Origin: Cylindrospermum sp. FACHB-282 | GTDB lineage: Bacteria > Cyanobacteriota > Cyanobacteriia > Cyanobacteriales > Nostocaceae | DNA length: 64,000 bases | Direction: 5' to 3' | Assembly (NCBI RefSeq): GCF_014697195.1 | Contig: NZ_JACJRJ010000010.1 | Span: 62,001 to 126,000, forward strand | Shown: piece after piece, positions 28,643 through 36,918 of the stretch | Position numbering within the stretch: position 1 is the first letter of the stretch | Layout of the letters: the number at the start of each line of letters is the position of its first letter | The notes under the pieces: model-generated | What the model was told of the DNA's origin: nothing | Databases searched by the model: none | What the model saw: the letters and a program-made list of their open reading frames with translations, nothing else | Position numbers and translations under genes: made by a program

Positions 28643-28696
28643 TTTAATCCAAATATTTAAGAAGCATCACCCTCATAACACCATTGATATTATCTG

Positions 28697-29071
28697 TTAG
28701 GACAGTGGTGTTATTGTTGGTGATACAGTTTCAGGCAACAAGACAGCTATAATGTCTTTGATGTTGAGTTTGTCCGAAAAGGCTCCGTCATCTTTCGGAA
28801 ATCTAATATGAACTCCTTCCCCCCATTTGTCCTGCGAAAAATATCCATACATAGAAACTATTTGTTTTGTTAAAAGCTGCCATTCTGGCAATTTTTCTAA
28901 ATACCCGTAAGCGGTCTCACTAATCCAGTATCTTCTGCCTTCTTTGTCAGCCTTAACTAATACATTAAACTGTTCAACTAATGATTTCGCATCATTGCCA
29001 GACTCTTTGGCTACATGAACAATAGCCAAGTCCATTATTCCCAAGCATTCATCAATAGATAATACTTTCAT
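28697..29071 (-). CDS. Hypothetical protein of the element 1 four-gene row
   Basis: 124 aa, starting MKVLSIDECLGIMDLAIVHV. A mixed alpha/beta protein with no motif I recognise. Second gene of the minus-strand row. The start is preceded by AAAGGGCAATGAA-like DNA, giving a reasonable ribosome-binding site. Confidence 0.55.
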   Translation of the reverse strand: MKVLSIDECLGIMDLAIVHVAKESGNDAKSLVEQFNVLVKADKEGRRYWISETAYGYLEKLPEWQLLTKQIVSMYGYFSQDKWGEGVHIRFPKDDGAFSDKLNIKDIIAVLLPETVSPTITPLS

Positions 29072-29116
29072 TTCATTGCCCTTTATTTAAAATGTAACTA
29101 TTGTCAATCTTGCTCA

Positions 29117-29767
29117 CTAGAGAATAACGTAGGCATTACTAACTGGTGACCAATTGGCGGGAAACTCTTTCTCAGGGTCATAAAAAGTTATGACATTTGA
29201 TGCCGTTGCAGAATTGCCCGTACCAGAAACAACTAGCTTTCTAGCTTTCCCTGGTTTAGGAAATTCAGCACCGAATACCAAATCTTTCACGTCGTTTTCT
29301 GTGGCATATTTAATACCTAGAGCCGCTAAATCAGCGTCGCCTATTCTTCCTATTGTCACTTTGGGCATATGCCAAGCATATTTAATACCCCTAATAGTGA
29401 CGTACACTGTGCGAACAAAGCTTGACCCTTCAGCAGTCAAGTGCACAGATGGAAGTTTTCTATTTCTGGTAACCGTCCAACCGTCTACGCGGGCGCCGTT
29501 AAAATTTGCCGCTGCAACGTAACTGGATGATGATTTGGTTTGAAACCGCTTGCTAGCTTTGGCTGGTTTAGGATAACTAGGAGTCAATGCCGTTCCAACG
29601 GGCAATTGAGTTGTATCAGCAATTGTCGAAATGCCTAAAATATTTCGACTGGCTTTAGGTATATTAGTGTAAAACGCATAATTTAAAGCGCCCACACCCT
29701 GCTCATCTCCAGGATTGATTAAAACCGTACACAAATCCTTTGGATCATATTTGGTAGTGCTTCCCAT
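29117..29767 (-). CDS. Basic beta-rich hypothetical protein of the element 1 four-gene row
   Basis: 216 aa, with many lysines and serine/threonine-rich strands (PKPAKASKRFQTKSSSSY, WHMPKVTIGRIGDADL). First gene of the row, followed by three small genes with 45-67 bp gaps. The composition would fit a nucleic-acid-binding or small viral coat protein, but this is only a suggestion; no homologue is recognised. Confidence 0.55.
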   Translation of the reverse strand: MGSTTKYDPKDLCTVLINPGDEQGVGALNYAFYTNIPKASRNILGISTIADTTQLPVGTALTPSYPKPAKASKRFQTKSSSSYVAAANFNGARVDGWTVTRNRKLPSVHLTAEGSSFVRTVYVTIRGIKYAWHMPKVTIGRIGDADLAALGIKYATENDVKDLVFGAEFPKPGKARKLVVSGTGNSATASNVITFYDPEKEFPANWSPVSNAYVIL

Positions 29768-29858
29768 GTCTGTCCTCCCTCATGCTTGAACAAAACAAGC
29801 TAAACACATTTACAATCTATATGCAACGCGCATTACGTCTACTGGGCAAGGTCAAAAG

Positions 29859-29892
29859 CCTGAGAAAAATCCTCAGGAACCCTTAGGGTTCC
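29859..29892. terminator. Two adjacent hairpins between divergent genes
   Basis: CCTGAG/CTCAGG arms (29859-29877) directly followed by the perfect palindrome GGAACCCTTAGGGTTCC (29876-29892). They lie between the divergent 29117-29767 and 29937-30152 genes and could act as operator or attenuator; no U-tract is present. Confidence 0.4.
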
Positions 29893-29936
29893 ACAGAAGT
29901 AAAAGACTCTGTTTCAGTCATTGATTAAAATATCTT

Positions 29937-30152
29937 ATGGAACTTACCTGTTACCCTTTAATGCAGCAAAAAAGCAGATTGTGTATGACGCGCATAGTCA
30001 GGCAGCGGCGTTCAAAATGGGGGCGAGGATACCAGTATGTACCCCGCCAAGGCTTAGTGCAGAGACTGGCAACAGAACTAGGATGGACAGAAGAAGCAGT
30101 ACGTAACCAAATAAAAGAGGAAAGAGATTGGCTGCTAAAACAGTTGTATTGA
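29937..30152 (+). CDS. Small basic HTH-like protein
   Basis: 71 aa. The C-terminal part (WGRGYQYVPRQGLVQRLATE, then TEEAVRNQIKEERDWLLKQ) looks like a small helical DNA-binding domain found in other cyanobacterial mobile DNA. It is the gene closest to the right end of element 1, about 240 bp from the core, so it might regulate excision (directionality factor-like); this is inference from size and place. Confidence 0.5.
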   Translation: MELTCYPLMQQKSRLCMTRIVRQRRSKWGRGYQYVPRQGLVQRLATELGWTEEAVRNQIKEERDWLLKQLY

Positions 30153-30315
30153 GTGCAGACTTAACAGTCACCATAGGGTTAGACTGACCGCCGACTACTC
30201 ACGGTGTCAAGGAAGTATTCAAATATGATGATCATTGACGGTGTTAAAAGTTAAGCCACAATTAATAAATCAAATTACTGTTTCGACTGGGTTTCAGGCT
30301 TTAAAACAAGGCAAT

Positions 30316-30333
30316 TTAAGCCAAAATTAAGCC
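30316..30333 (+). repeat. Paired TTAAGCC motifs, right end of element 1
   Basis: TTAAGCC at 30316-30322 and 30327-30333, 11 bp apart, 63 bp before the right core; another TTAAGCC lies about 70 bp further left. Confidence 0.6.
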
Positions 30334-30395
30334 ATAAAACTGCGCCATCTCCAGAGTGCTTGCACAGTAAAGGTTTTACGGCGTCAAACTTTATC

Positions 30396-30402
30396 TACCC
30401 TG
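30396..30402 (+). repeat. Right core site of element 1 (TACCCTG)
   Basis: Direct repeat of 20761-20767. The bases after it (GTTGGAGTAT) continue nifD. Confidence 0.85.
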
Positions 30403-30863
30403 GTTGGAGTATAATTTCTTCGGCCCCACCAAGATTGCTGAATCTTTACGGGAAATCGCTTCTAAATTTGACGCGAAAATCCAAGCAAATGCTGAGAAGG
30501 TAATTGCTAAGTACCAACCTACAATGGATGCGATTCTCAAGAAGTATCGCCCCCGTTTGGATGGTAAGACTGTTGCGATGATGGTTGGTGGTCTACGTCC
30601 TCGTCACGTTGTCCCAGCTTTCCAAGATTTGGGCATGAAGATGATTGGTACAGGTTATGAGTTTGCTCATAATGACGACTACAAACGTACCACTCACTAC
30701 ATTGAAAATGGTACCATCGTTTATGACGACGTTACCGCCTATGAATTTGAAGAATTCATCAAAGCACTGAAGCCTGACTTAGTTGCTTCTGGTGTGAAAG
30801 AGAAGTATGTCTTCCAAAAGATGGGCTTACCTTTCCGTCAAATGCACTCTTGGGATTACTCCG
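30403..30863 (+). CDS. nifD: nifD, middle part between the two elements
   Basis: 461 bp of nifD coding for [16 protein letters not shown] through QMHSWDYS. It holds the FeMo-co ligand histidine (QMHSWDY) at its very end. Without excision of element 1 it has no start codon other than a chance TTG. Without excision of element 2 its frame runs on to 30943 and ends in 27 foreign residues. Codon use and identity to NifD show no decay. Confidence 0.95.
30853..30863 (+). repeat. Left core site of element 2 (GGATTACTCCG)
   Basis: Exact match to the known 11-bp nifD-element core. TACTCCG (30857-30863) is the part identical to the right side. Confidence 0.9.
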
Positions 30864-31027
30864 AACTTGGTAATGGGGGTTGGAAGTCGGGTAAGGCAAG
30901 GTTTTTTGGCGGCGGGAGAAAAAAGAATCTATTTCTAGCCTAAATGGGATTTGTAGGGTTCGTGGGTAACATTGTTTGTTTACTACTGGATATAGTATAA
31001 CTCTGATTCTGTCTGGTTTTGAGGCGT

Positions 31028-31045
31028 GGCTTAAATTTGGCTTAA
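31028..31045 (-). repeat. Paired TTAAGCC motifs, left end of element 2
   Basis: GGCTTAA at 31028-31034 and 31039-31045 (TTAAGCC on the minus strand), 11 bp apart, 165 bp inside the left core. Confidence 0.6.
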
Positions 31046-31130
31046 ATCAAAAACTGTAAGGTAAAAGACTATTTTAATTGATGGTTTATTAGACTAAAAT
31101 AAAATGCGATCGCACCTCAAGTCCACATTT

Positions 31131-31460
31131 TTATCGTATCTGCAATAGCCAAGAGATAAAGGCGATCGCTAAAAAGAAATCACCATTACCCAGAATGCTA
31201 TGAAGAGAATGGCGATCGCTAATTTGCTCTTCCGCTACCACCGCAATGTAGAAACGGTCTGGTTTTGCAGTCACTGCCAGCCATAAGTAGGATACACCAA
31301 ATATCAGAATCCAAGAAGATATAATCCCAAGATACAGTGGGTGAGCATTTGGCAACCCGAAAACCTCTCCTATACCAAAAATCGGTAGTGCAAATATGAC
31401 TGCTCCGGCCAAGTTCATGATTGTACTTGCTAGCAGGGAATACTGAAACCACTTGGACAT
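31131..31460 (-). CDS. Small membrane protein, four spans
   Basis: 109 aa with hydrophobic segments near residues 8-28, 45-65 and 90-106. The region around residues 74-90 (EEQISDRHSLHSILGNG) is oddly polar; another frame there reads LAIAILFIAFWVMVIS, so a pair of small frame changes around two HIP1 sites may have altered the third span. Function unknown. First gene inside the left end of element 2, reading outward. Confidence 0.5.
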   Translation of the reverse strand: MSKWFQYSLLASTIMNLAGAVIFALPIFGIGEVFGLPNAHPLYLGIISSWILIFGVSYLWLAVTAKPDRFYIAVVAEEQISDRHSLHSILGNGDFFLAIAFISWLLQIR

Positions 31461-31662
31461 TACTTTTGTGATTAAGTGCAGACTTCAGATATTGTCGGCT
31501 AAGTCCAGCTTTTTAGTCAACATTCACGGATTTACCCGTTAGGTTGGGGTATTTGAGATGTGTTGTGATGAGGTACGCTACAGGAGAAATGCGAACTGAC
31601 AAGTCAGCGCTTGCGCTATCGCTCTTCGCTGCGGAAAAAATGCGATCGCCTAATTTTCCAAA

Positions 31663-31959
31663 TCAGAGTTCAATATTCTCTTGGGAAGCGTGCCAGAATC
31701 TAGCGACACTGATTTGCTTTTTATCGTCTTCAACTCTGTAAACAATACGATATGGCTTGAGAATAAGTTGACGGATACATGGATCATTGAACTCAGGTAC
31801 TTTCTGACCTTTAATCGGAAACTGGCTCAACTCTTTGGTCTTGTTAAGCAACTTTTGACCCAATTTCCTTGCAGCTTCAGGATTATGCAGTGCAATATAC
31901 CTAACGATATCTTCTAAATCACTAACAGCCCTGGGAGCAAGAACTATACGGTAGTCCAT
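31663..31959 (-). CDS. ParE/RelE family toxin
   Basis: 98 aa. The pattern RIVLAPRAVSDLEDIVRYIA at the N-terminus, then GQKVPEFNDPCIRQLILKPYRIVYRVE and ISVARFWHASQ, is typical of ParE-type toxins (gyrase-targeting). It overlaps the antitoxin gene by 16 bp. A toxin-antitoxin pair in an excisable element would penalise loss of the DNA from dividing vegetative cells. Confidence 0.85.
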   Translation of the reverse strand: MDYRIVLAPRAVSDLEDIVRYIALHNPEAARKLGQKLLNKTKELSQFPIKGQKVPEFNDPCIRQLILKPYRIVYRVEDDKKQISVARFWHASQENIEL

Positions 31960-32129
31960 GATTCAATCATCTGCTCAACTGCTTCAATGGATACTCCTTG
32001 CCCCTGATCAATCTCGTCTAGCCCTTCTTGAACGGCTGCAATGAACTCAATCTCCTGAATTATATGGCGGATTGATACATCTGGTGGCAGACGTTTCACA
32101 AGTTCAAGGACAGTTTCTTTGTCGCTCAT
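31944..32129 (-). CDS. Antitoxin of the ParE-type pair
   Basis: 61 aa, acidic, with SDKETVLELVKRLPPDVSIRHI followed by EIEFIAAVQEGLDEIDQGQG, the usual short antitoxin type found before ParE toxins in cyanobacteria. Start overlaps none; its stop overlaps the toxin start. Confidence 0.8.
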   Translation of the reverse strand: MSDKETVLELVKRLPPDVSIRHIIQEIEFIAAVQEGLDEIDQGQGVSIEAVEQMIESWTTV

Positions 32130-32309
32130 AACAGTTTGCCATCTTGTTCTGTGGTTAGTTACTATTTTAATCTAAATGTATAGTTTAGGCAGAGCGATCA
32201 CTCGTCGGCGTTTGGGAAAGTGCGATCGCGCTGGATCAATCATAGAGTAGTAGGCATTGTATGGAAAATGAGATTGATTGCATAGATAATAAAATCACAC
32301 TTTCTTAAT

Positions 32310-32495
32310 CTAAAGTGGCACGAATAAGCGGGCGTAAGAAGATGATGATGGACAAAAAGCAACCAGGGTATCACCTTTGCCTATGTGACCTGGAATTGAC
32401 TTAGCTTGGGCATAGATAGTTGAGCCATCACTCTTTTTGACTATATACAAGCCATCTTTCGCATTGTAGCCTTCATACGTAACTACAAACCATTC
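32310..32495 (-). pseudogene. Fragment without a start codon
   Basis: 61 open codons following a stop, in a different frame from the gene just upstream, reading EWFVVTYEGYNAKDGLYI, then IGKGDTLVAFCPSSSS. It has protein-like composition but no start until a TTG 16 codons in. It is probably the tail of a decayed gene. The rest of 32130-32310 shows only HIP1 sites and no gene. Confidence 0.4.
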
Positions 32496-33010
32496 TCATA
32501 GTAAAATTCTCTGAAAATTCTTAAGTTATTCAAATCAATATTTTGCAATATATAGGAGTATTGGCTAAATTCTTGATAATTAATTTCATCTCTTATATAA
32601 GCTGCAAAAACTTTGAACAGCGCATCTGCTTTGGAAATCTGGTCGAACATAGTCAGAGCATTAATTAGCTCCTGCCCCATTTTTTGTCTATATTCTGGAT
32701 CTGTATATTTATCTTCTAGAGATTTTCTAAATTTGTCATCAACCTCTTTAAAACCCGATACGAAAGATAGGATCTTTTTTATAAACAGGTAATCACGTAC
32801 TGCAAAACCGGACTTTACTAGAGAATAAACTGACTTAATAATTGGAATTTTACTCAACGTTTCGTCTTGAAGGTTTTCTAAGAGCTTATCACCGCACACT
32901 TCAGCAATATTAAAAGCAGTATCTCTCATACCAGCTTCGGATATTGTTTTCATAAGAGATTGTTCTAGGCTTAAGTTTTCCTCATCCCTATTATTTTGTT
33001 TGCTGCTCAT
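32483..33010 (-). CDS. Hypothetical helical protein
   Basis: 175 aa, all-helical in appearance (LEQSLMKTISEAGMRDTAF, IIKSVYSLVKSGFAVRDYL, FDQISKADALFKVFAAYIRDE). A middle region of moderately hydrophobic helices suggests membrane association. I recall similar proteins on plasmids and near defence genes but cannot name a family. Followed by the start-less fragment. Confidence 0.55.
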   Translation of the reverse strand: MSSKQNNRDEENLSLEQSLMKTISEAGMRDTAFNIAEVCGDKLLENLQDETLSKIPIIKSVYSLVKSGFAVRDYLFIKKILSFVSGFKEVDDKFRKSLEDKYTDPEYRQKMGQELINALTMFDQISKADALFKVFAAYIRDEINYQEFSQYSYILQNIDLNNLRIFREFYYENGL

Positions 33011-33049
33011 ATACAGATTTCCTCAATTTAAAAGTGGTGATGTTTAGTA

Positions 33050-33115
33050 GTAGGGTGCGTCAGATTCCTCAGTTAATCATCTTTTTACTAGGTTATTTGT
33101 CTGACGCACCCTACA
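33050..33115. repeat. MITE-like hairpin, TAGGGTGCGTCAGA arms
   Basis: Arms of 14-16 bp (33051-33064 and 33100-33113) around about 35 bp. A second copy with the same arms but a different centre lies at 42611-42677 between nifK and the next gene. Confidence 0.85.
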
Positions 33116-33127
33116 AGATTGTCAAAG

Positions 33128-34666
33128 TCACTGCGGATTCATGCGAATTAAGTCTGTCAAAATATTATCCAAACTGCCGTTAACTTGAATCCGATCAATC
33201 TTCTCGGCAATTCGTTCTAACACTTCCAATTCTTTCAAACGCAATGCGACGGGGTTATCTTCCATCACCTTAGCAGTATTCAACATACTCCGAGTAGCAG
33301 CAGTTTCTTCTCTGCGTCTGACTACGTTTGCTTGAGCGGCTTTTTCTGCTTCAACAACCTTACTCAAAATAGCCTTAATTTCCCCAGGTAAAATGATATC
33401 TTTGACACCTACAGAATCTACTTCAATTCCATAATCTGCGGCTTTTTGACGAATATATTCAGAGATACTTCTATCAATTGCACCTTTATCTTCTAATAAA
33501 GCATCTAAAGTCCGTTCACCCACTGCACCACGCAAGGCAAATTGCAATTCTTTGTACAAGAAACCGGAAATATCTGATAACCCGTTTTTTGCTTTCAATG
33601 GGTCTTGGATGCGGAAGCCAGCAGTCAAGTTTAAACGCAGAGGTACTTTATCTTTAGAGAGGATATCTTGACCGAAGATTTCCATGTTTTGCAGTCGCAG
33701 GTCGATGGTTTCGGTTTGAAAAGAACGTCCAAACAACCACCAAGCGTTTACCCCTGGTTGGAGTTGTGCTTGAAATTCTTGATTAATGTACAGTAGTCCG
33801 ATGTGCTGTGCGGGAACTTGGCATATATGCAAACAGTTGCGACTGAGCAATTTTACGTCTGCTGCACCGTCAACTAACTCAGCCACTAAGGCAGACGGTA
33901 ACTTTGCATCTGTGCTGATGTCAATAACTTCCACCTGAACACCTTGCCAAAATAGCTTGCGGCTTGTAGGTGGTAAAATAGAAATTACTTTACCCCGATA
34001 TCGGACAATTGCTACTTAAAAACTCCGTAATTGTACGACTTCACAGTAAGCAGCAACAAAGTTGGGATGTTTTTCAATTAGTACATCTTCTAAGGGAAAA
34101 TCTGGATTAGGCACAATTCGGCTGAGAGTCCGCACTGTAACATCTTGAGCTACAGACCAAAAAGCATACTCTCCTGGTTCCAGCGGTCGCACAAAATTGT
34201 TTTGCAGATATAGCAAACCAATCTCATATTCAGAGATTTGGAATTTTTTTATTCCAGTCAACGCAACTGAACGCAATTGCTGCACAAAAGAAATAGGCAA
34301 TTCTAAGCTTTCTTGCAAATTGAAGAGATGAGATTCTACCTCAATAAAACCACGCCAAAATGCCCGCAATTGATTTGGAGTAATGATTAACCAATTCCGA
34401 CACCAGTGGACTAAAGCGGTTTGATTAAATGCGGTTCTGACAATCAATAGATGTTTTTGCAGTTCGGCTGCATGATTTCGCAATAATAATTCTAAGTTTT
34501 CAATCTGTGCTTCTGGCTGGTTGAGGTCATAAGTTTTGACTTGCCAATGGCGACCAAAATAAGTATATGTACCAGGCTGCAAAATCTTCTTAAAGTCGCT
34601 GCGGTGATATAAAATGCCGATTTCGTTAGGTTTGATATAAAATGTTTGCCAGATAGAAATTTGCAT
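33128..34666 (-). pseudogene. Slipin (SPFH/Band 7 membrane protein) gene split by an in-frame stop
   Basis: Two open frames (34666-34016 and 33934-33128) lie in the same frame, separated by a single TAA at 34018-34016. The 27 codons after the stop (VAIVRYRGKVISILPP...) continue the protein. Together they give about 511 codons with a duplicated N-terminal segment (EIGILYHRSDFKKILQPGTY and EIGLLYLQNNFVRPLEPGEY) and a C-terminal SPFH domain (ERTLDALLEDK, EAEKAAQANVVRRREETAATRS). It is either a recent nonsense mutation, a sequencing error or two coupled genes; the lack of a good start for the second part favours the first two. Confidence 0.75.
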
Positions 34667-34695
34667 ATTTACGCGTTCAGATTTATTTTAGCTGC

Positions 34696-34714
34696 TTGTA
34701 GTATTATACTACAA
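34696..34714. promoter_or_regulatory. Perfect palindrome overlapping the slipin -10 box
   Basis: TTGTAGTATTATACTACAA has two perfect 9-bp arms around a single base. On the minus strand it contains TATAAT (34708-34703), about 37 bp before the slipin ATG. It is a likely operator for a dimeric repressor. Confidence 0.55.
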
Positions 34715-35009
34715 ATATTTTTGTACTCCGCAAATGCAAGTGTTTACAGTTCATCTGTGGGCAAAAACTTCGCCAAAACTGGATTAAGATGGCTGTAACT
34801 TTTTCCTGGCTGCTCCGTAGCAACCGAGAGCAAGAAAACATCCTGCAAATATGCCGTTCAGTTGACCATCTGGAAACCGAAGGGACACACTCAAGTTAGG
34901 GAGAAAAGCAGTTGCGCTTACTCATTTACTGTAGCCACCGAGCGTCACCCTTACGAGCAATGGCCGACAGCAAAACACTTGCACCGCAGAGTTTAGAAAA
35001 GGAGGGTTT
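34715..35009. other. Region between slipin and tRNA-like genes
   Basis: No gene supported. An open frame at 34926-35138 on the minus strand runs through the tRNA-like sequences and is not a protein gene. The stretch 34925-34965 looks like a dispersed repeat. Confidence 0.4.
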
Positions 35010-35080
35010 CAGACCTTTTGGGATCTGTACCATATTGTCTACCGTGACAGGGTAGTGTCCTTTAACCCGGACAGGGATGG
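35010..35080 (-). pseudogene. Degenerate tRNA-Asp(GTC)-like sequence
   Basis: On the minus strand there is a good D-arm (GTCC/GGAC, 35072-35057) and a good anticodon arm (CTACC-CTGTCAC-GGTAG, 35055-35039, anticodon GTC). The T-arm (near 35031-35021) pairs poorly and no matching acceptor stem is found. It is likely a decayed tRNA copy, directly downstream of the tRNA-Met-like gene. Confidence 0.35.
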
Positions 35081-35153
35081 TTGAAAGTACAGGAATTGAA
35101 CCTGTGACCCATCGATTATGAGTCGATTGCTCTACCAATTGAGCTAACTTCCG
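35081..35153 (-). tRNA. tRNA-Met(CAT)-like gene 1
   Basis: 73 nt. D-arm GCTC/GAGC, anticodon arm ATCGA-CTCATAA-TCGAT with anticodon CAT, T-arm ACAGG-TTCAATT-CCTGT. The acceptor stem has six pairs (one G-T) with a mismatch at the first pair. CCA is not encoded. It could be tRNA-Met or tRNA-Ile with modified CAT. The weak acceptor leaves function uncertain. Confidence 0.65.
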
Positions 35154-35156
35154 GGG

Positions 35157-35250
35157 GTTTGATACAGGAGTTGTTCGCGTAGCGTGCCGTAGGCATACCT
35201 GTGACCCATCGATTATGAGTCGATCGCTCTACCAACTGAGCTAATCAAAC
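35157..35250 (-). tRNA. tRNA-Met(CAT)-like gene 2 with about 22 extra bases in the T-loop
   Basis: A perfect 7-bp acceptor (GTTTGAT/ATCAAAC), D-arm GCTC/GAGC, the same anticodon arm as gene 1, and a perfect T-stem ACAGG/CCTGT. The T-loop is about 29 nt instead of 7. The extra bases (near 35176-35198 on the plus strand, GTTCGCGTAGCGTGCCGTAG) look like a small dispersed repeat of the SDR type described in Nostoc. It begins 3 bp from gene 1. Confidence 0.65.
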
Positions 35251-35693
35251 GATATAGTTTAAAGTACTAGGCGGTATACGCTGATCTCAAAGGATGGCGC
35301 ACCAGTCAGGTATATAGAACCTAAACTATAGCTTTGCAACTTTGTTACTATCCCGCTTCTAATGTAGCACATTGTAAGAGATGTAGTGTAAGTTGTGGTG
35401 AAAATTGCCTGAGATGGAAATGGCGATCGCAAAAATCAGCTTTTGTCGGGTATTTAGGATGTTTGAAATTATGGTGCGTTGCAGTTTGCGATAATGCACC
35501 CTAGAAAGCCGTGCCAGTTGCGTAAGTCCTGAAGTTAGTTTTGAGGGTTTGTAGTAAGCACGGAGAGTGCTTAGAAAAAGCAGGACTAAAGTCCTTACTA
35601 CGAACTTGCTGATCCATCAATTTAAACTTGACGCATTACTACGCCTTTTGTAAACATTGTACTCAGGGCAATTTTTTGTGGTTTATGATTATT
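35251..35693. other. Intergenic region with broken repeat elements
   Basis: No gene. It holds a TTGCGTAAGTCCT arm (35518-35530), the same as the ends of the MITE-like repeats at 40373 and 44619, followed by inverted GTAGTAAG/CTTACTAC segments to about 35600. Confidence 0.55.
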
Positions 35694-36272
35694 TCAGTCA
35701 GGGAAAGCTAAACCTGTTCTCGGATCGCGGATATACAATCCTAGGGTGAGACTACGCATGACTTCATCCCAAACAGGTATTAATTGCTCTGCTTGATCTG
35801 CCCAATAATCAAAAGTAATCAAACACTGAACATTGGAACCTAAGCCAATGCAAGTCCGCGAAAAGGCTTCCCGTGGTTCTTCTTGGGTGTCGATAAATTT
35901 AATTTCCATCCAAACAATCCGGGCAGTTTGCCGCTTGACGGTGATGATTTTTCCCCTTTCAATAATATTGCGACTGTCTTCTTCCATCGCTTTTTTCAAA
36001 GCGGATCTGATGGGAAACAGACTCCAGTCTCCTGGTGGTAGGTGATTAAAAGATACTTCTAGACAGCAATCATCCTTAGGAGGTTTTTGATCCATGAACT
36101 TGAATGATTTTTCTTGTGGCTCAAACACCCAATTTTGAGGAACATTGAAGCGAACTGCTCCCCTACCTGCCACAAATATCTTATAGCCAGGAGTGCCATC
36201 CCAATGATGGTCTGGTTTTAATTCAAGGGTTTCTTTAATCCACTGGAGATTGCTTTTCTTGCGCTTTGCCAT
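35694..36272 (-). CDS. Conserved cyanobacterial protein of unknown function
   Basis: 192 aa, starting MAKRKKSNLQWIKETLELKPDHHW. Beta-rich, with GYKIFVAGRGAVRFNVPQNWV and a C-terminal FDYWADQAEQLIPVWDEVMRSL helix. It looks like a well-conserved soluble protein; no catalytic motif seen. No partner genes nearby. Confidence 0.65.
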   Translation of the reverse strand: MAKRKKSNLQWIKETLELKPDHHWDGTPGYKIFVAGRGAVRFNVPQNWVFEPQEKSFKFMDQKPPKDDCCLEVSFNHLPPGDWSLFPIRSALKKAMEEDSRNIIERGKIITVKRQTARIVWMEIKFIDTQEEPREAFSRTCIGLGSNVQCLITFDYWADQAEQLIPVWDEVMRSLTLGLYIRDPRTGLAFPD

Positions 36273-36418
36273 AGTGGTTTTTGTGAATCTGCTGCTTTGT
36301 TAATAGTACCAAATTCCTAGATGTCGAATATAAATAACAGGCAAGTTCAAACCTAGGGTGCGTTATCACTTAAGTTGCAAGTTGCTTGATTTACGCAGTG
36401 TCCACGCTCTTTCTGATG

Positions 36419-36739
36419 TTACTCAAGACCTGGGAGTTTACCAAAATAGATTAGTAACAAGATGGCTGAGATAGACAGCCACAGGTTTTTTGAAAGTTCT
36501 TGACTATACTTAAATTTCTCGAAATCATTGGGAAATACAGTAATACCCCGCTCGTATAAGTAACAAAACTCGAACCACAACCAGAGGGGCGGAATAATAA
36601 TCCAAAATCCTATTAGTGCCTTTTTGAGATCATCTGGCCAATGGAAGAAAACAGCACTTACAACTGAGAGCAGCAGCAGAATTATGGTAGCTCTGGAAAA
36701 TATGCTTGTTGGATTAGGCTTGACGCGATTCATTTTCAC
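36419..36739 (-). CDS. Small membrane protein
   Basis: 106 aa with three hydrophobic segments (about residues 17-33, 42-62 and 88-103) and a short polar loop with EKFKYSQELSKN. Family unknown; it may be a fragment of a larger transporter-like protein. Confidence 0.5.
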   Translation of the reverse strand: MKMNRVKPNPTSIFSRATIILLLLSVVSAVFFHWPDDLKKALIGFWIIIPPLWLWFEFCYLYERGITVFPNDFEKFKYSQELSKNLWLSISAILLLIYFGKLPGLE

Positions 36740-36918
36740 TAAAGGTATATATCATAACTATGTTTACCATAAATTTACCCATTAGATTGAGGTTGCAGAG
36801 ATGATAATGCGATCGCGGATTTTTAGCCAGTTGCAGACATCACCCTAACTCTGGAATATGTTCATTTTCGTAGTTTTTAGTTTGAAATTGATATTTCCGC
36901 GAGATATGAGTTAAGTGA

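Larger units (their letters stand above)
20761..30402 (+). mobile_element. nifD excision element 1 (9,635 bp core to core)
   Basis: Bounded by direct copies of TACCCTG at 20761-20767 and 30396-30402. Joining nifD across them restores the frame. It encodes an XisA-like recombinase next to the left end, a Uma2 protein, a broken KilA-N gene, a GIY-YIG nuclease, an orphan integrase arm domain with 54-bp repeats, four small genes of unknown function and a small HTH-like protein. Much of 22.9-26.8 kb consists of short repeated words. Confidence 0.93.

Noticed and set aside
34926-35138. Minus-strand open frame of 70 codons
   Set aside because: It runs through a tRNA-like gene and the tRNA-Asp remnant; the peptide is a by-product of those structures.
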